NCBI RefSeq assembly: GCF_005280585.1
Contig: NZ_SZVO01000006.1
Location: 124,001 to 188,000 of the forward strand
Length of the DNA stretch: 64,000 nucleotides
Direction: 5' to 3'
Source: Dyadobacter frigoris
GTDB lineage: Bacteria > Bacteroidota > Bacteroidia > Cytophagales > Spirosomataceae
Shown here: positions 1 to 9,010 of the stretch, one piece after another
How positions within the stretch are numbered: the first letter of the stretch is position 1
Layout: every line of letters begins with the position of its first letter
Position numbers and translations under genes: made by a program
The notes under the pieces: generated by a model
What the model saw: the letters and a program-made list of their open reading frames with translations, nothing else
Told to the model about the DNA's origin: nothing
Databases searched by the model: none

Positions 1-306
1 TATGCTATGGAGCCAACACTGATGATCGCGGTTGGATTTAACAGCTGGGAACATATTACCAATGTTGAAAAATCAGGATTGCCTTTGGAAAACCTTGTAG
101 CCCTAACGCCAAAAGAACTTCAGGCTGAATCATTTTACATGAAAGTCCATTCCATGAAGATCATCACTTCACTTGGAACCAATGGAAACATTGATACGCT
201 GAACACTGAAATTTCTGCTCCGATGTATAACAAGATCTGGGAAAGTGGTGCGGATATTATCTGTACCGATCAGCCGATATTTGTGCACTCTTTGTTTCAG
301 AAATAA
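1..306 (+). CDS. Glycerophosphodiester phosphodiesterase-like protein, C-terminal fragment
   Basis: The reading frame is open to the left edge (Tyr-Ala precede the first visible Met at base 7), so this is the 3' end of a longer gene. The visible ~101 residues end in GADIICTDQP, which matches the late GAD-x-x-x-TD-x-P segment of the GDPD TIM barrel, where the last strand carries the substrate-pocket Asp. The preceding LVALTPKELQ and KIITSLGTNG stretches fit the penultimate strands. Members hydrolyse glycerophosphodiesters to glycerol-3-phosphate and an alcohol, often in the periplasm. The catalytic His and Glu residues lie outside the window, so activity cannot be judged. A strong terminator follows at 321-372. 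The family call is moderate because only one short end is visible. Confidence 0.6.
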   Translation, partial: YAMEPTLMIAVGFNSWEHITNVEKSGLPLENLVALTPKELQAESFYMKVHSMKIITSLGTNGNIDTLNTEISAPMYNKIWESGADIICTDQPIFVHSLFQK

Positions 307-320
307 TGGTTTAGGTTGAT

Positions 321-372
321 CATAAAAGAAAACGGCTCAGTCAAAAATTTGACTGAGCCGTTTTCTTTTATG
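321..372. terminator. Bidirectional intrinsic terminator
   Basis: A perfect 25-bp inverted repeat (321-345 against 348-372) with a 2-nt loop. The GC core is flanked by A-rich and T-rich arms, so it can terminate in both directions. It lies between the convergent GDPD fragment and the TonB receptor gene. Confidence 0.85.
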
Positions 373-397
373 ATTTGTCAGAACAAATCAGACCAGA

Positions 398-3300
398 TTA
401 GTTAAAGATATAACGAAGACCGATCTGAGCCTGCCAAACGCTGCTAACAGATAAGTTCGGAGTGAACGAATCTTTAAGCAATACATTTTGTCCGTTGATA
501 ACCTGCGTAGCGATTTTGTAAACCGGCTTTCCATCTGCTCCAACACTTGAAAGTGCAAGAGGGTTAAAGCTTGTAGCCTGGTTTCCAAGTCCCCATTTGT
601 CATGAAGCAAGTTTCCTACGTTAAGGATATCACCACGAAGCTGGATAACATTTCTTTTCTTCTTTTTACCAACCGCAACATAGAATTCCTGAACAACTGT
701 GAAGTCAAAACGAGACAACCATGGATAAGCACCACCGTTACGTTCTGCATATTTTCCACGACGGCTTTTCAGGTAGTCATTACCATTGATGAAAGCGTCA
801 AAAGCTGCTTGCTGTTGCTCAGCAGAATAAGTAGTTACAACAACATTAGGAGCGATACCATTAGAAACCGCAAGAGGAGCAAAACTCAGTTCTGATGCAG
901 TTTTAGGTACAAAGATCAAATCATTTGAAGTCTGTCCATCACCATTCAAATCCTGGTTAAGCGTGTAAGAAATTTTGGCACCACTTGTAGAAACCGCAGC
1001 CAATGTAAACATGGTCGATCCTCCGAAAGTACCGCCATAATTAATTTTGTAGTTTATCACTCCTACAATACGATGACGCAAATCGTTATCTGAATATGTC
1101 AACGGCAAGTAGTTCTGACCAGTTGTCGTTGGAACGTTTGCTTGTACTGTACTTCCTACGAATGCGATATCTTTCGCTTGTCCGTAAGTGTAAGAAACAA
1201 ATCCGCCAAAACCTTTTGTATTTGGTTTTTCCAACTTAAATGTTGCGATGTAAGAATTTCCCTTTTTAGTGTTTTTTAACACAAATACATTAGAAACAGC
1301 AGGATTAATGAAACGAGCAACAGCCACCGTATTTGCAGCACCTGTTCCAGTACTTGCTACGCCTGATGCAGGAAAACGAGGACGACCATCATCACCAACG
1401 AAAGTACGATCCGGAGCTTTTAGGTTAGCATCAATATAACGCAGACCATTAATCGTTTTGTTGTAAATAAATTCAACAGTTCCAATTAATCCCAAAGGTA
1501 ATCTTTGGTCAATGGCAATATTTGACTTCCAGATTTGTGGGTATTTTAGATTTTGATCCGAAGCATTAACGGCATAAGGAAGCAGTTTTGAAATGTCAGG
1601 ATCTACCGTCGATGGCAGGTAACGAGTCGGATCTGTTGTAAATGCGTAATCTTTGGTATTCGTTACGTTGATCACACCAGTATTCACACCATTGTTACCC
1701 AACTGATTCGAAATCAACACTTCCGGAATACGAGATACAAAAATACCTGATCCGCCGCGAAGCTGTGTCGTTTTATCACCTTTTACATCCCAGTTAAAAC
1801 CGATACGTGGAGAGATCAATAAACGTGTTTTAGGGAAAGTTCCGGTAGTTACTTTGTAATCTGATCCGTTTTCATCCTTAAAAGTTAACCCGGCAACAAC
1901 AGTATTATTAAAATCTTTTGCTGTTGAATTATCATAAGCAAAAACATCACCACGGATACCAGCGGTAATTTTCAAATTAGGAGTAGCCTGGAATTCATCC
2001 TGAACATAAGCACTGTAAAGATTTCTATTCAGAGTTTGAAGAGGCTCACCACCACCCGGTATGCGGGAATAACGCAAGTTATAACGTGCAACAGTGACTG
2101 GGGAAGTATTAGAAGTAGGATTGGCAATAGATGCCAAAGCAGCAGTTTTGAAATCAGCAATCGAATTATAAACATAAACTCCGTTCGAAGAAGGGAAGAA
2201 AACGTTGTTTGAAGTAAAATGTTCAAATACTAAACCTGCTGTGAAAGTATGCCTTCCGGCATAATAACTGAAATTGTTCGTTACATTGAAGGTCGAATAA
2301 TTCAGTTTGTTGTCAGGTGTAAAAGGATCAAAACCGATGGTAGTATAAGTACTTCCGTCTTTCAGGATATCAATTGTCGGGAAAAGAGCGGTTTTATATG
2401 TTCTGTCTTCAATTTGCTTGTTGTAAGTTACAATAAGATCATTGGCAAATTTACCTCCAAAGTTTGAAGTCAATTCAGCTGCAACCGAACGTGTGTTATC
2501 TGCGATCAAATAACCTGTATTTTGTGATGACATAGCCAATGCACTATTGGTACGGTTACCATTACCAGCTGTATTGCTGCTATTACTACTGCTGATAACC
2601 TGATCCGACTGAGAATCATGCTGAGAGTAACGTACTGATAATTTATGTTTGTCATTAATGTTGTAATCAAGACGGATAAGTCCTTTTGTACTCTTGATTT
2701 TGTTGTTAAATCCGTCCAGCGCGCCCATGTCATAATTGAATTTTTCTTTCATAAATGAACTCAAATCTTCAAGATCCGAAGCAAGAACACGTGAAACGTT
2801 CGTTCCTGATTGTCCGCGGTTCAATGAATATGTCAACGCAGGAGTGCTGCTTGTAAATCTTTCAGCATTGATAAAGAAAAACAATTTATTCTTGATCAAC
2901 GGACCACCCAAACGGAAACCCCAGGTTTTTTCGCTAAGATTTGGTTTTGGTTTAATTTCCTGATCACCGTTACCTTTTTTAGCAACCATGTCACTTCCAC
3001 GGAAAAGGTGATAAGCAGAACCTGACAATTCGTTTGTTCCTGAACGCGTAACAGCATTGATACCCGCACCCGTAAAACCAGATTGACGAACGTCAAAAGG
3101 CGCAACGTTTACCTGAACCTGATCAAGAGCATCCAGAGAAACAGCACTTGTACCTGTACGTCCACCCGCCTGCGCAGAAGAACCTAAACCAAAACCATTG
3201 TTGAATACCGATCCGTCAATCGTAATGTTGTTAAAACGAGCATCCTGACCGGCAAATGATTGTCCGTTACCGTAAGGATTGTATTTCGTGATATCATTGA

Positions 3301-3784
3301 TGGAACGACCGATTGTTGGCGTAGAGTTAATTGCGTTACGGTCAAAAGAAGTAGAAGCACCGTTACGGTCAGAGCTGAAAATGTCACTGCGGCCAGTTGT
3401 AATCACAACTTCCTGTAATGAAGTTCCTTCGTCAGCCAGTTTGAAGCTCACATCAGCACTTGAACCAAGGTCAGCAGAAACGTTTTCTGTAACCTGATCT
3501 TTAAAACCTACAAAGGTAACTGTTACCGTGTAAGGACCTCCTACACGAACACCCGGAAGTGTGTAAAAACCTTTTTCATTTGTGATGGTACCATAACGGC
3601 TTCCTGAAGGCGTATGTACGGCCACAACAGTAGCACCAGGAAGTTCTGCCCCTTTGCTGTCTGTAACTCTACCGGTGATGGTTGAGGATGTAACCTGAGC
3701 GTGCACTTGTCCGCTCATAAATGATAATGCAAAAACGAACAGCGCGCAACACGCTGATCTGAAAAGTAGACTTTTCCAGTTCAT
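398..3784 (-). CDS. TonB-dependent receptor, Oar-like, with CarboxypepD_reg domain
   Basis: A 1128-residue outer-membrane protein. Residues 1-29 form a signal peptide ending AQVHAQ-type. Residues ~35-115 are a carboxypeptidase-regulatory-like beta-sandwich ([18 protein letters not shown]), followed by a plug domain (~125-260) and a long beta-barrel that ends in LRYIFN with the C-terminal aromatic typical of outer-membrane barrels. The plug text ([20 protein letters not shown] and [12 protein letters not shown]) matches the Oar-like group of large TonB receptors rather than SusC, and no SusD partner is adjacent. Such receptors import or display large ligands using TonB energy; the ligand cannot be inferred. 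It is monocistronic, with a 737-bp AT-rich upstream gap and a strong terminator downstream. Confidence 0.9.
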   Translation of the reverse strand: MNWKSLLFRSACCALFVFALSFMSGQVHAQVTSSTITGRVTDSKGAELPGATVVAVHTPSGSRYGTITNEKGFYTLPGVRVGGPYTVTVTFVGFKDQVTENVSADLGSSADVSFKLADEGTSLQEVVITTGRSDIFSSDRNGASTSFDRNAINSTPTIGRSINDITKYNPYGNGQSFAGQDARFNNITIDGSVFNNGFGLGSSAQAGGRTGTSAVSLDALDQVQVNVAPFDVRQSGFTGAGINAVTRSGTNELSGSAYHLFRGSDMVAKKGNGDQEIKPKPNLSEKTWGFRLGGPLIKNKLFFFINAERFTSSTPALTYSLNRGQSGTNVSRVLASDLEDLSSFMKEKFNYDMGALDGFNNKIKSTKGLIRLDYNINDKHKLSVRYSQHDSQSDQVISSSNSSNTAGNGNRTNSALAMSSQNTGYLIADNTRSVAAELTSNFGGKFANDLIVTYNKQIEDRTYKTALFPTIDILKDGSTYTTIGFDPFTPDNKLNYSTFNVTNNFSYYAGRHTFTAGLVFEHFTSNNVFFPSSNGVYVYNSIADFKTAALASIANPTSNTSPVTVARYNLRYSRIPGGGEPLQTLNRNLYSAYVQDEFQATPNLKITAGIRGDVFAYDNSTAKDFNNTVVAGLTFKDENGSDYKVTTGTFPKTRLLISPRIGFNWDVKGDKTTQLRGGSGIFVSRIPEVLISNQLGNNGVNTGVINVTNTKDYAFTTDPTRYLPSTVDPDISKLLPYAVNASDQNLKYPQIWKSNIAIDQRLPLGLIGTVEFIYNKTINGLRYIDANLKAPDRTFVGDDGRPRFPASGVASTGTGAANTVAVARFINPAVSNVFVLKNTKKGNSYIATFKLEKPNTKGFGGFVSYTYGQAKDIAFVGSTVQANVPTTTGQNYLPLTYSDNDLRHRIVGVINYKINYGGTFGGSTMFTLAAVSTSGAKISYTLNQDLNGDGQTSNDLIFVPKTASELSFAPLAVSNGIAPNVVVTTYSAEQQQAAFDAFINGNDYLKSRRGKYAERNGGAYPWLSRFDFTVVQEFYVAVGKKKKRNVIQLRGDILNVGNLLHDKWGLGNQATSFNPLALSSVGADGKPVYKIATQVINGQNVLLKDSFTPNLSVSSVWQAQIGLRYIFN

Positions 3785-4521
3785 AAATTTTTGGGGATTT
3801 GAGTAATTGAGTTAGTAGGGTCATTCAATTTATGAATGATAATTTTCTGTAAAATAAAAGTTTTTTTTGCTCTTAAACAATTACCCGTTTCCTACTAAAA
3901 TACTATACTACACTTTGCAACTCATTGATTTATTGGAATAATACAGATTTAAAAATCAATAATTCAATATTTACATTCCAATGTTTTATTAATGTTAAAT
4001 GTGCTCCAAAGCCTGTATTTTATCGAAAAATTTCATTATACTTTAAAAATTACAGGCGCAGTTCAAATTGCATTTACTCAGCTATTTGATCATACTTTGA
4101 AATTATTTCAACAAAGGGCAGGTTAACACCATAAGAAAGTCATTAAAACTTGTTTTTTATTTAATGAAAAAATTTAAAAATAATGATTGTGTTCAGGCTC
4201 TGAACTTTGAAATTTTACATTCCAAAATCGAAATAGCCTAAATTGTAAGCGATTATCAAAATCATCCAATAATACTATAAACGTTTAATTAAAACACTAA
4301 TAAACAGATAGTTAAATAAACAAAGCTAGAAATTAGCCTATTCCAATATTAAGAATTTGTTAAGTTTCATTCAAAATGTCTTTTTTATCTAAAAGAAATC
4401 GTCACAATCTTTGTTCAAATATTTTAAAAAATAAAATAAACACGAAATAAGTATCCGAAGGATACTTTTAGAAGAGGTTTCCATACCTTTTCAGATTTCA
4501 AACGCATGAATTTTTAACAAA
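3785..4521. other. AT-rich intergenic region, no gene seen
   Basis: 737 bases between the divergent TonB receptor and alpha/beta hydrolase genes. The sequence is very AT-rich with many A/T runs. I found no convincing ORF, tRNA or strict TAnnTTTG element. The only clear structure is the short palindrome at 4449-4467. It probably holds the divergent promoters and regulatory sites of both flanking genes. Confidence 0.6.
4449..4467. promoter_or_regulatory. Perfect 8-bp inverted repeat upstream of the hydrolase gene
   Basis: AAGTATCC-GAA-GGATACTT: two perfect 8-bp arms with a 3-nt loop, 55 bases before the hydrolase start. It could be an operator dyad or a short hairpin in the leader. The flanking T run is short, so a terminator role is weaker. 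Confidence 0.4.
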
Positions 4522-5292
4522 ATGAATTTAAATTTCAAAAAAATAGGTGAAACAGGCCCAGCCCTGATCATACTCCACGGTGTTTTCGGTTTTCTGGATA
4601 ACTGGCTTACCATTGGAAAGACAATTTCTGAACAGGGTTTTGTGGTATATCTTGTCGATCAAAGGCATCACGGCCGGTCGCCGCATGAAGGCTCACTTGA
4701 CTTCCCGACACTGGCAGAAGATCTTAAAGAATTCCTGGAACAGCAGAATCTGACTTCGGCTATCTTACTTGGACATTCTATGGGCGGTAAAACAGTAATG
4801 GAATATGCCGTACGTTATCCGGATACATTTGAAAAACTCGTTATCGTTGACATTGGACCAAAACAATATCCGATTCACCATACAAAACTTTTACAGGGGC
4901 TAAATGCATTACCTGTTTCAAAAATCGAAAACCGTCAGCAGGCTGATGATTTTTTGAGCAAATACGAGCCGATTTTGGCAGTTAGACAATTCCTTTTGAA
5001 AAATCTTTACAGAAAAGAAGACGGCACTTTTGACTGGCGTTTCAATTTGCCGGTATTGACAACGGATATGGCAAAAGTGGGATCACCGATAACAGCTAAA
5101 AAACCGGTTGAAACCCCTACCCTGTTTATACGTGGTGAAAAATCAAATTATATTCTGGATGAAGACTGGGACGATATCCTGAAAATTTTCCCAAATGCAA
5201 AACTGGATACCATAGCTGATGCAGGTCACTGGGTTCAGGCGGAGCAGCCGAAGGTTTTTGTAGAACATTTGTTAACGTTTTTGAAATCCTGA
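4522..5292 (+). CDS. Alpha/beta-fold hydrolase (YbfF-like esterase)
   Basis: A 256-residue soluble hydrolase without signal peptide. The nucleophile elbow GHSMGG places Ser86, the oxyanion-side HGVFG motif is near residue 19, and the catalytic His is His236 in DAGHW; the acid is likely one of the Asp residues just before it or in the LFIRGEKSNYILDED strand region. Length and motif spacing match the YbfF group of acyl-CoA/ester hydrolases, whose natural substrates are mostly unknown. The start ATG follows an AT-rich leader. The stop codon abuts the stop of the convergent lipoprotein gene with no spacer, so no dedicated terminator fits between them. Confidence 0.85.
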   Translation: MNLNFKKIGETGPALIILHGVFGFLDNWLTIGKTISEQGFVVYLVDQRHHGRSPHEGSLDFPTLAEDLKEFLEQQNLTSAILLGHSMGGKTVMEYAVRYPDTFEKLVIVDIGPKQYPIHHTKLLQGLNALPVSKIENRQQADDFLSKYEPILAVRQFLLKNLYRKEDGTFDWRFNLPVLTTDMAKVGSPITAKKPVETPTLFIRGEKSNYILDEDWDDILKIFPNAKLDTIADAGHWVQAEQPKVFVEHLLTFLKS

Positions 5293-5724
5293 TTATTCAG
5301 CCCTTAAATATTTAGATCTTGCTGAGGAACAACGGGCAATCATCATCTGATTCCCGTTGACCTCAATAGTATAAGACGGGCAGGGCATACAGTCTACCAA
5401 AGAGCAGTCGAATGAATAAGACACTTCCTTTTTTGGCACAACTTCATACCTTGTATTGTTGATGTAATATGTTTTCGGCGCGCAGCAACTTGCCTTTCCA
5501 TTTTCGTAAAGTTCAACACCATCAAACCGAAAATTCGTATAAATCGCCTCATACCCGGCAAATGGCACCCAAACCTTTTCTCCGTTGACAATTTGTTCCA
5601 CTTCTGTAAGATACCATTTCCCAACCAACGGCTTCATAATTTCATCAGGCTGGGCATCGATTTTATCTTTTTTACAATTAATCATAAAAAGGAATAATAA
5701 CAGAGTATAGAAAACTCCTTTCAT
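5293..5724 (-). CDS. Lipocalin-like lipoprotein, third of a tandem triplet
   Basis: A 143-residue lipoprotein. The signal MKGVFYTLLLFLFMIN is followed by Cys17 in a lipobox, so the mature protein is probably lipid-anchored. The body begins GKWYLTEVEQ and has the FRFDGVELYENGKASCC segment, a pattern like Bacteroidota lipocalin-like domains (a small beta-barrel). It shares six cysteines with its two upstream neighbours: an adjacent CC pair, then C-x4-C-x2-C, and a late single Cys, suggesting disulphides or metal binding. Four bases separate its start from the stop of the preceding paralogue. It is the most divergent copy and lacks the YIKN ending of the others. Function is unknown; the fold assignment is inference. 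Confidence 0.7.
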   Translation of the reverse strand: MKGVFYTLLLFLFMINCKKDKIDAQPDEIMKPLVGKWYLTEVEQIVNGEKVWVPFAGYEAIYTNFRFDGVELYENGKASCCAPKTYYINNTRYEVVPKKEVSYSFDCSLVDCMPCPSYTIEVNGNQMMIARCSSARSKYLRAE

Positions 5725-5728
5725 AAGC

Positions 5729-6154
5729 TCAGTTTTTAATATATTTAAACCTCACCGGGTTACAATTGGTTATAATCATCTGATCCCCGGAATACTCGAT
5801 ATCCATAACCGCACAATATGCGCAATTTGCAGCAGCACAATGGTCGTAATTTACCTTTGTTTTAGGCTTTATTCTAAAAGAGGCACCATTAATTGACAAT
5901 TCCTTTGGACCACAACAATTCGCAATCCCGTTTTTGTCAAACATCACACCATCAGAGCGAAAAACAAGATATTGGGAGGTTATTGAATCAACGGGCTGCC
6001 AGATTTTTTTGTCTTTCACCTCTTGCTCTATTTCGGTTAAGCGCCATTGGCCAACAATGGGCTTAATAATTTCGTCCTGTCGAGCATCTATCTTATCATT
6101 CTTACAATTAAACAGAAAAATGAATAAAAGCGGGATGTAAAAAAGTCTTTTCAT
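5729..6154 (-). CDS. Lipocalin-like lipoprotein, second of a tandem triplet
   Basis: A 141-residue paralogue of the genes on both sides. Signal MKRLFYIPLLFIFLFN precedes the lipobox Cys. The conserved body has GQWRLTEIEQ, FRSDGVMFDKNGIANCCGP and the C-terminal EYSGDQMIITNC before FKYIKN. The six-cysteine pattern of the triplet is kept. The junction to each neighbour is almost identical: the YIKN codons, TGA, four bases, then ATG, as expected for a recent tandem duplication and tight translational coupling. No catalytic motif is visible, and the role is probably binding or periplasmic. I do not recognise a characterised homologue. Confidence 0.7.
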   Translation of the reverse strand: MKRLFYIPLLFIFLFNCKNDKIDARQDEIIKPIVGQWRLTEIEQEVKDKKIWQPVDSITSQYLVFRSDGVMFDKNGIANCCGPKELSINGASFRIKPKTKVNYDHCAAANCAYCAVMDIEYSGDQMIITNCNPVRFKYIKN

Positions 6155-6158
6155 AACC

Positions 6159-6590
6159 TCAGTTTTTAATATATTTCACTCTTCCACCGATACAATAAGT
6201 AATGATCATTTGATTTCCGGAATATTCAATATCCAAAACCGGGCAGGCCAAACAGTCGACAGCGGCACAATCCAGGCTGTATGTAACTTCCGACTGAGGT
6301 TCAATTTTAAAAAAGTTGCCGTTAATACTTAGTGCGTTTGGTCCGCAGCAGCTGGCTTTCCCGTCACCATCCAGCATAACACCATCCGAACGAAAAATCA
6401 GGTAAACGGGAGTCAATGTATTCACAACCTGCCAGACTTTTTTACCGTTGACAGTAACTTCCGTTTCGGTCATCAGCCATTTACCAGATAGAGAAGTCAC
6501 AAGACTTTGAGGCGTCGCACTATCATTTTCATTACTTTTGCACCCAAGTAACAAAATCAATAAAAGTGGAATGTATAATAAACGTTTCAT
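6159..6590 (-). CDS. Lipocalin-like lipoprotein, first of a tandem triplet
   Basis: The frame is open from 6665, but I choose the ATG at 6590 because it gives MKRLLYIPLLLILLLGC, aligned with the signal peptides of both downstream paralogues and ending in a good lipobox; an ATG five codons upstream (6605) is possible. The mature part has GKWLMTETEVTVNGKKVW, FRSDGVMLDGDGKASCCGP and EYSGNQMIITYC, with the same six cysteines as its neighbours. This is the promoter-proximal gene of the three and is divergent from the RsmI-like gene, with 66 bp between them that must hold both promoters. Function unknown. Confidence 0.7.
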   Translation of the reverse strand: MKRLLYIPLLLILLLGCKSNENDSATPQSLVTSLSGKWLMTETEVTVNGKKVWQVVNTLTPVYLIFRSDGVMLDGDGKASCCGPNALSINGNFFKIEPQSEVTYSLDCAAVDCLACPVLDIEYSGNQMIITYCIGGRVKYIKN

Positions 6591-6656
6591 ATAGTATCTT
6601 TTCATAATAGATTCACTTTCACCCGTAAAGGTTGGAAATGAGTAAAAATTAAATAC

Positions 6657-7361
6657 ATGAATCAATCCCCAATAAACCTGTACCTGATACCAACCGTTCT
6701 CGCAGAAGGAACAAATGATCAGGTACTTAGCCCTCAGATTAAAGACGTTATTGTTAACGTTGATGTCTTTTTTGTTGAAAATGTAAGAACAGCCAGACGT
6801 TTTATAAGCAGCCTGAAACTTGGTAAAGTCATAGATAACATCACATTTTTTGAATTAAATAAAGACACACCCCGTTCAGTAACCATGGCTCAGGTTAAAA
6901 GCCTGACGCAAAATGCCGGCATATTATCAGAAGCTGGTTGCCCGGGCGTTGCAGATCCGGGAGCAGTTGCCGTAGATTTTGCGCACCAGATCGGAATTCG
7001 GGTTGTACCGTTGGTTGGGCCTTCTTCCATTTTACTGGCCTTGATGGCATCCGGTATGAGTGGCCAGTCTTTTACTTTTCATGGTTATTTGCCGATTGAT
7101 AAAATGGAAAGAAGAAAAGCGATCCAGCAATTGGAACGGGACGTTAAGCAAAAGGATCAGACACAGATTTTCATGGAAACACCGTTCCGGAACAGCTCAT
7201 TTCTTGAAGCGATTCTTGAAGCGGCCCAGCCGGAAACTTTGCTCTGTGTTGCTGCCAACATTACCTCTCCCGAAGAGTTTATTGAGACACATCCTGTAAA
7301 ATACTGGAAGAAAAATTTCCCGGACGTACAAAAGCAACCGACTATATTTTTGATCGGATAA
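6657..7361 (+). CDS. RsmI-like SAM-dependent methyltransferase (tetrapyrrole methylase fold)
   Basis: A 234-residue protein of the tetrapyrrole methylase superfamily. The start LYLIPTVL corresponds to the RsmI beta-strand usually read LYVVPTPIGN, SEAGCPGVADPG to the SAM-binding SDAGTPxISDPG loop, LVGPSSILLALMASG to the PGPSAxxxALxxSG motif, and FMETPFRN to FYExPHR. RsmI 2'-O-methylates C1402 of 16S rRNA. This copy is divergent (the IGN glycine motif is replaced by LAEGTN), so it may be the second, less characterised paralogue common in Bacteroidota rather than RsmI itself. It sits alone between two lipoprotein triplets. Confidence 0.8.
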   Translation: MNQSPINLYLIPTVLAEGTNDQVLSPQIKDVIVNVDVFFVENVRTARRFISSLKLGKVIDNITFFELNKDTPRSVTMAQVKSLTQNAGILSEAGCPGVADPGAVAVDFAHQIGIRVVPLVGPSSILLALMASGMSGQSFTFHGYLPIDKMERRKAIQQLERDVKQKDQTQIFMETPFRNSSFLEAILEAAQPETLLCVAANITSPEEFIETHPVKYWKKNFPDVQKQPTIFLIG

Positions 7362-7504
7362 TTTTCGTTCAGAAAATGTTAACAGTCAGCAACAAAACAG
7401 ATTTCACATGCGAATCTGATTTTGACATTCCAACCAACAGCAACAATTCAGACTCCTGGGTTATAGTTGTTGATCAATTTTTATTTAATTAAAGGAATGT
7501 AGCG

Positions 7505-8224
7505 ATGAAAAAATGGATGGTTTTGAGTGGTTTCATCCTGATGCTGGGTTTGGCAGGATGTGATGATTCGAATAATGGAAGCGATTTTGTGCTCGAAAAA
7601 GTGGTAACCTCAGATTTTGAATTAAATGCTGATGACTGGACTGGTGATCTTTCTGAATATAGCACCGCAACAGACACTTCGTCGATAGAATTCCGCTCTG
7701 GCCGCGCGACTTTACCCAATCCGCTGAATACGAAAACATATGGTTTTATGCTGCAAAGTCACAACCGCAGCGATGATATGTTTATGTTTTTGAAAAAGAA
7801 AATTGGTGGTTTGAAAGCAAATTTCACTTACAACGTGACTTTTGAAATTGATCTGGGTACAAATTATTCCTCAGGTGGATTAGGTGCAGGTGGATCTCCG
7901 GGAAGTTCGGTATATGTGAAAGCCGGTGCTTCTGTAACTGAACCTGCCAAAAAACTTGTAAGCGGTTTTTACACTTTCAATCTGGACAAAGGAAACCAGG
8001 CAGAAGACGGAAAGGATTTGATTAACATTGGTAATGTTTCCAACGGTTTGGAAACCGAAACTTATGCCATTGTAAAACGTGATAATCTGACAAAACCGGT
8101 TACTGTAACGACTGACGCAAGCGGAGCAATCTGGGTTTGTATAGGAACTGATTCGGGTTTTGAAGGATTGACAAAACTTTATTACGATAAAATTAAGGTA
8201 TCAATTACCGAAAAGGCAAACTGA
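7505..8224 (+). CDS. Tandem paralogous lipoprotein, copy 1
   Basis: A 239-residue lipoprotein: signal MKKWMVLSGFILMLGLAGC with Cys19 as lipobox. The mature region begins with an acidic linker, then DFELNADDWTGDLSEY, a segment shared with the next two genes (FEEDTEGWIGDYALY and FQQNTEDWTGDAALF). Other shared blocks are FLKKKI-GL, the VKAGAS-x-EPAK block, an aromatic-Asn-hydrophobic strand, GNVSNGL and AIWVCIGTDSGFEGLTKLYYD-x-I. The alternating strands and late Asp suggest a jelly-roll/galactose-binding-like beta-sandwich, but this is inference and I cannot name the family. It is the first of three same-strand copies; no promoter element is clear in the 143-bp upstream gap. Confidence 0.75.
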   Translation: MKKWMVLSGFILMLGLAGCDDSNNGSDFVLEKVVTSDFELNADDWTGDLSEYSTATDTSSIEFRSGRATLPNPLNTKTYGFMLQSHNRSDDMFMFLKKKIGGLKANFTYNVTFEIDLGTNYSSGGLGAGGSPGSSVYVKAGASVTEPAKKLVSGFYTFNLDKGNQAEDGKDLINIGNVSNGLETETYAIVKRDNLTKPVTVTTDASGAIWVCIGTDSGFEGLTKLYYDKIKVSITEKAN

Positions 8225-8251
8225 TTCGTTAGTCATCTGCATATTTTCGAC

Positions 8252-8259
8252 TAGTTTTG
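8252..8259 (+). promoter_or_regulatory. -7 element TAGTTTTG for lipoprotein copy 2
   Basis: An exact match to Bacteroidota TAnnTTTG, 25 bases before the ATG at 8284. The longest open frame starts at the TTG inside this box, which argues that the upstream TTG is not used. No clear -33 TTG at the usual spacing. Confidence 0.5.
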
Positions 8260-8283
8260 TCTACCCAAAGCGATTTAAAATTG

Positions 8284-8979
8284 ATGAAGAAATATTTGAC
8301 GTGGGCAAAACTAGTCCTTTTAATAAGTCTGTACGGATGCAGCGGTGAAAAACGGAATGACGTAAATCCGGTCAGAACCATGACTTCCGAATTTGAAGAA
8401 GATACTGAAGGCTGGATCGGAGATTATGCATTATACAATCGTATCGATACTACCAAAATTGCTTTCCTGATGGAACGGGATTCTTTACCAGCAGCCATAG
8501 ATTCACTGAAATTTAGTTTGAGAATGGAGGCCACGAATTCTGGTGACAGTATTTTTTTGTTTATCAAAAAGAAGATCGTCGGACTGAATCCTGAAAAAAC
8601 ATACAACGTTTCCTTTGATATAAACATTGGGACAGACTACCCTGACCTGGCTAAGGCTACCGGTACAATAATCAGTCTGAAAGCCGGTGCTTCTTCCACT
8701 GAGCCTGTAAAAATCCTGAATGGAGGTTATTATAATGTATCAATAAAAAAAGGGCTCTGGAATGTGGATGGATCAGAAATGGCCATTCTGGGAGATATTA
8801 CCAATGGCATAGGAAGGACAACTTACCAGCTTGTTAACCGCAATAGTTCTTCCAAAAATATTTCTGTAAAACCGGATGCAAACGGAGTGATATGGGTTTG
8901 TGTCGGAGAGGATACACGTTACGACAAAAAAACGGTTCTTTATTTTGACAATATAAAAGTCGTATTGACCGAGCAGTAA
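8284..8979 (+). CDS. Tandem paralogous lipoprotein, copy 2
   Basis: The frame is open from a TTG at 8257, but that codon overlaps a -7 promoter box. The ATG at 8284 gives a standard lipoprotein signal, MKKYLTWAKLVLLISLYGC. The 231-residue product shares with its neighbours the WIGD start block, LFIKKKIVGLNPEKTYNVSF, the KAGASSTEPVK block and the closing VIWVCVGEDTRYDKKTVLYF strand. It lacks the glycine-rich insert (GGLGAGGSPGS) of copy 1 and is closer to copy 3. Likely exported and lipid-anchored. Unknown function; probably a beta-sandwich binding module. Confidence 0.75.
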   Translation: MKKYLTWAKLVLLISLYGCSGEKRNDVNPVRTMTSEFEEDTEGWIGDYALYNRIDTTKIAFLMERDSLPAAIDSLKFSLRMEATNSGDSIFLFIKKKIVGLNPEKTYNVSFDINIGTDYPDLAKATGTIISLKAGASSTEPVKILNGGYYNVSIKKGLWNVDGSEMAILGDITNGIGRTTYQLVNRNSSSKNISVKPDANGVIWVCVGEDTRYDKKTVLYFDNIKVVLTEQ

Positions 8980-9010
8980 TTTTTTAATTGGCCTGATAGC
9001 ATTGAAGCGC

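Noticed and set aside
6591-6665. N-terminal extension of the first lipocalin-like lipoprotein to 6665
   Set aside because: It overlaps the RsmI-like gene start and would hide the lipobox signal that aligns with both paralogues.
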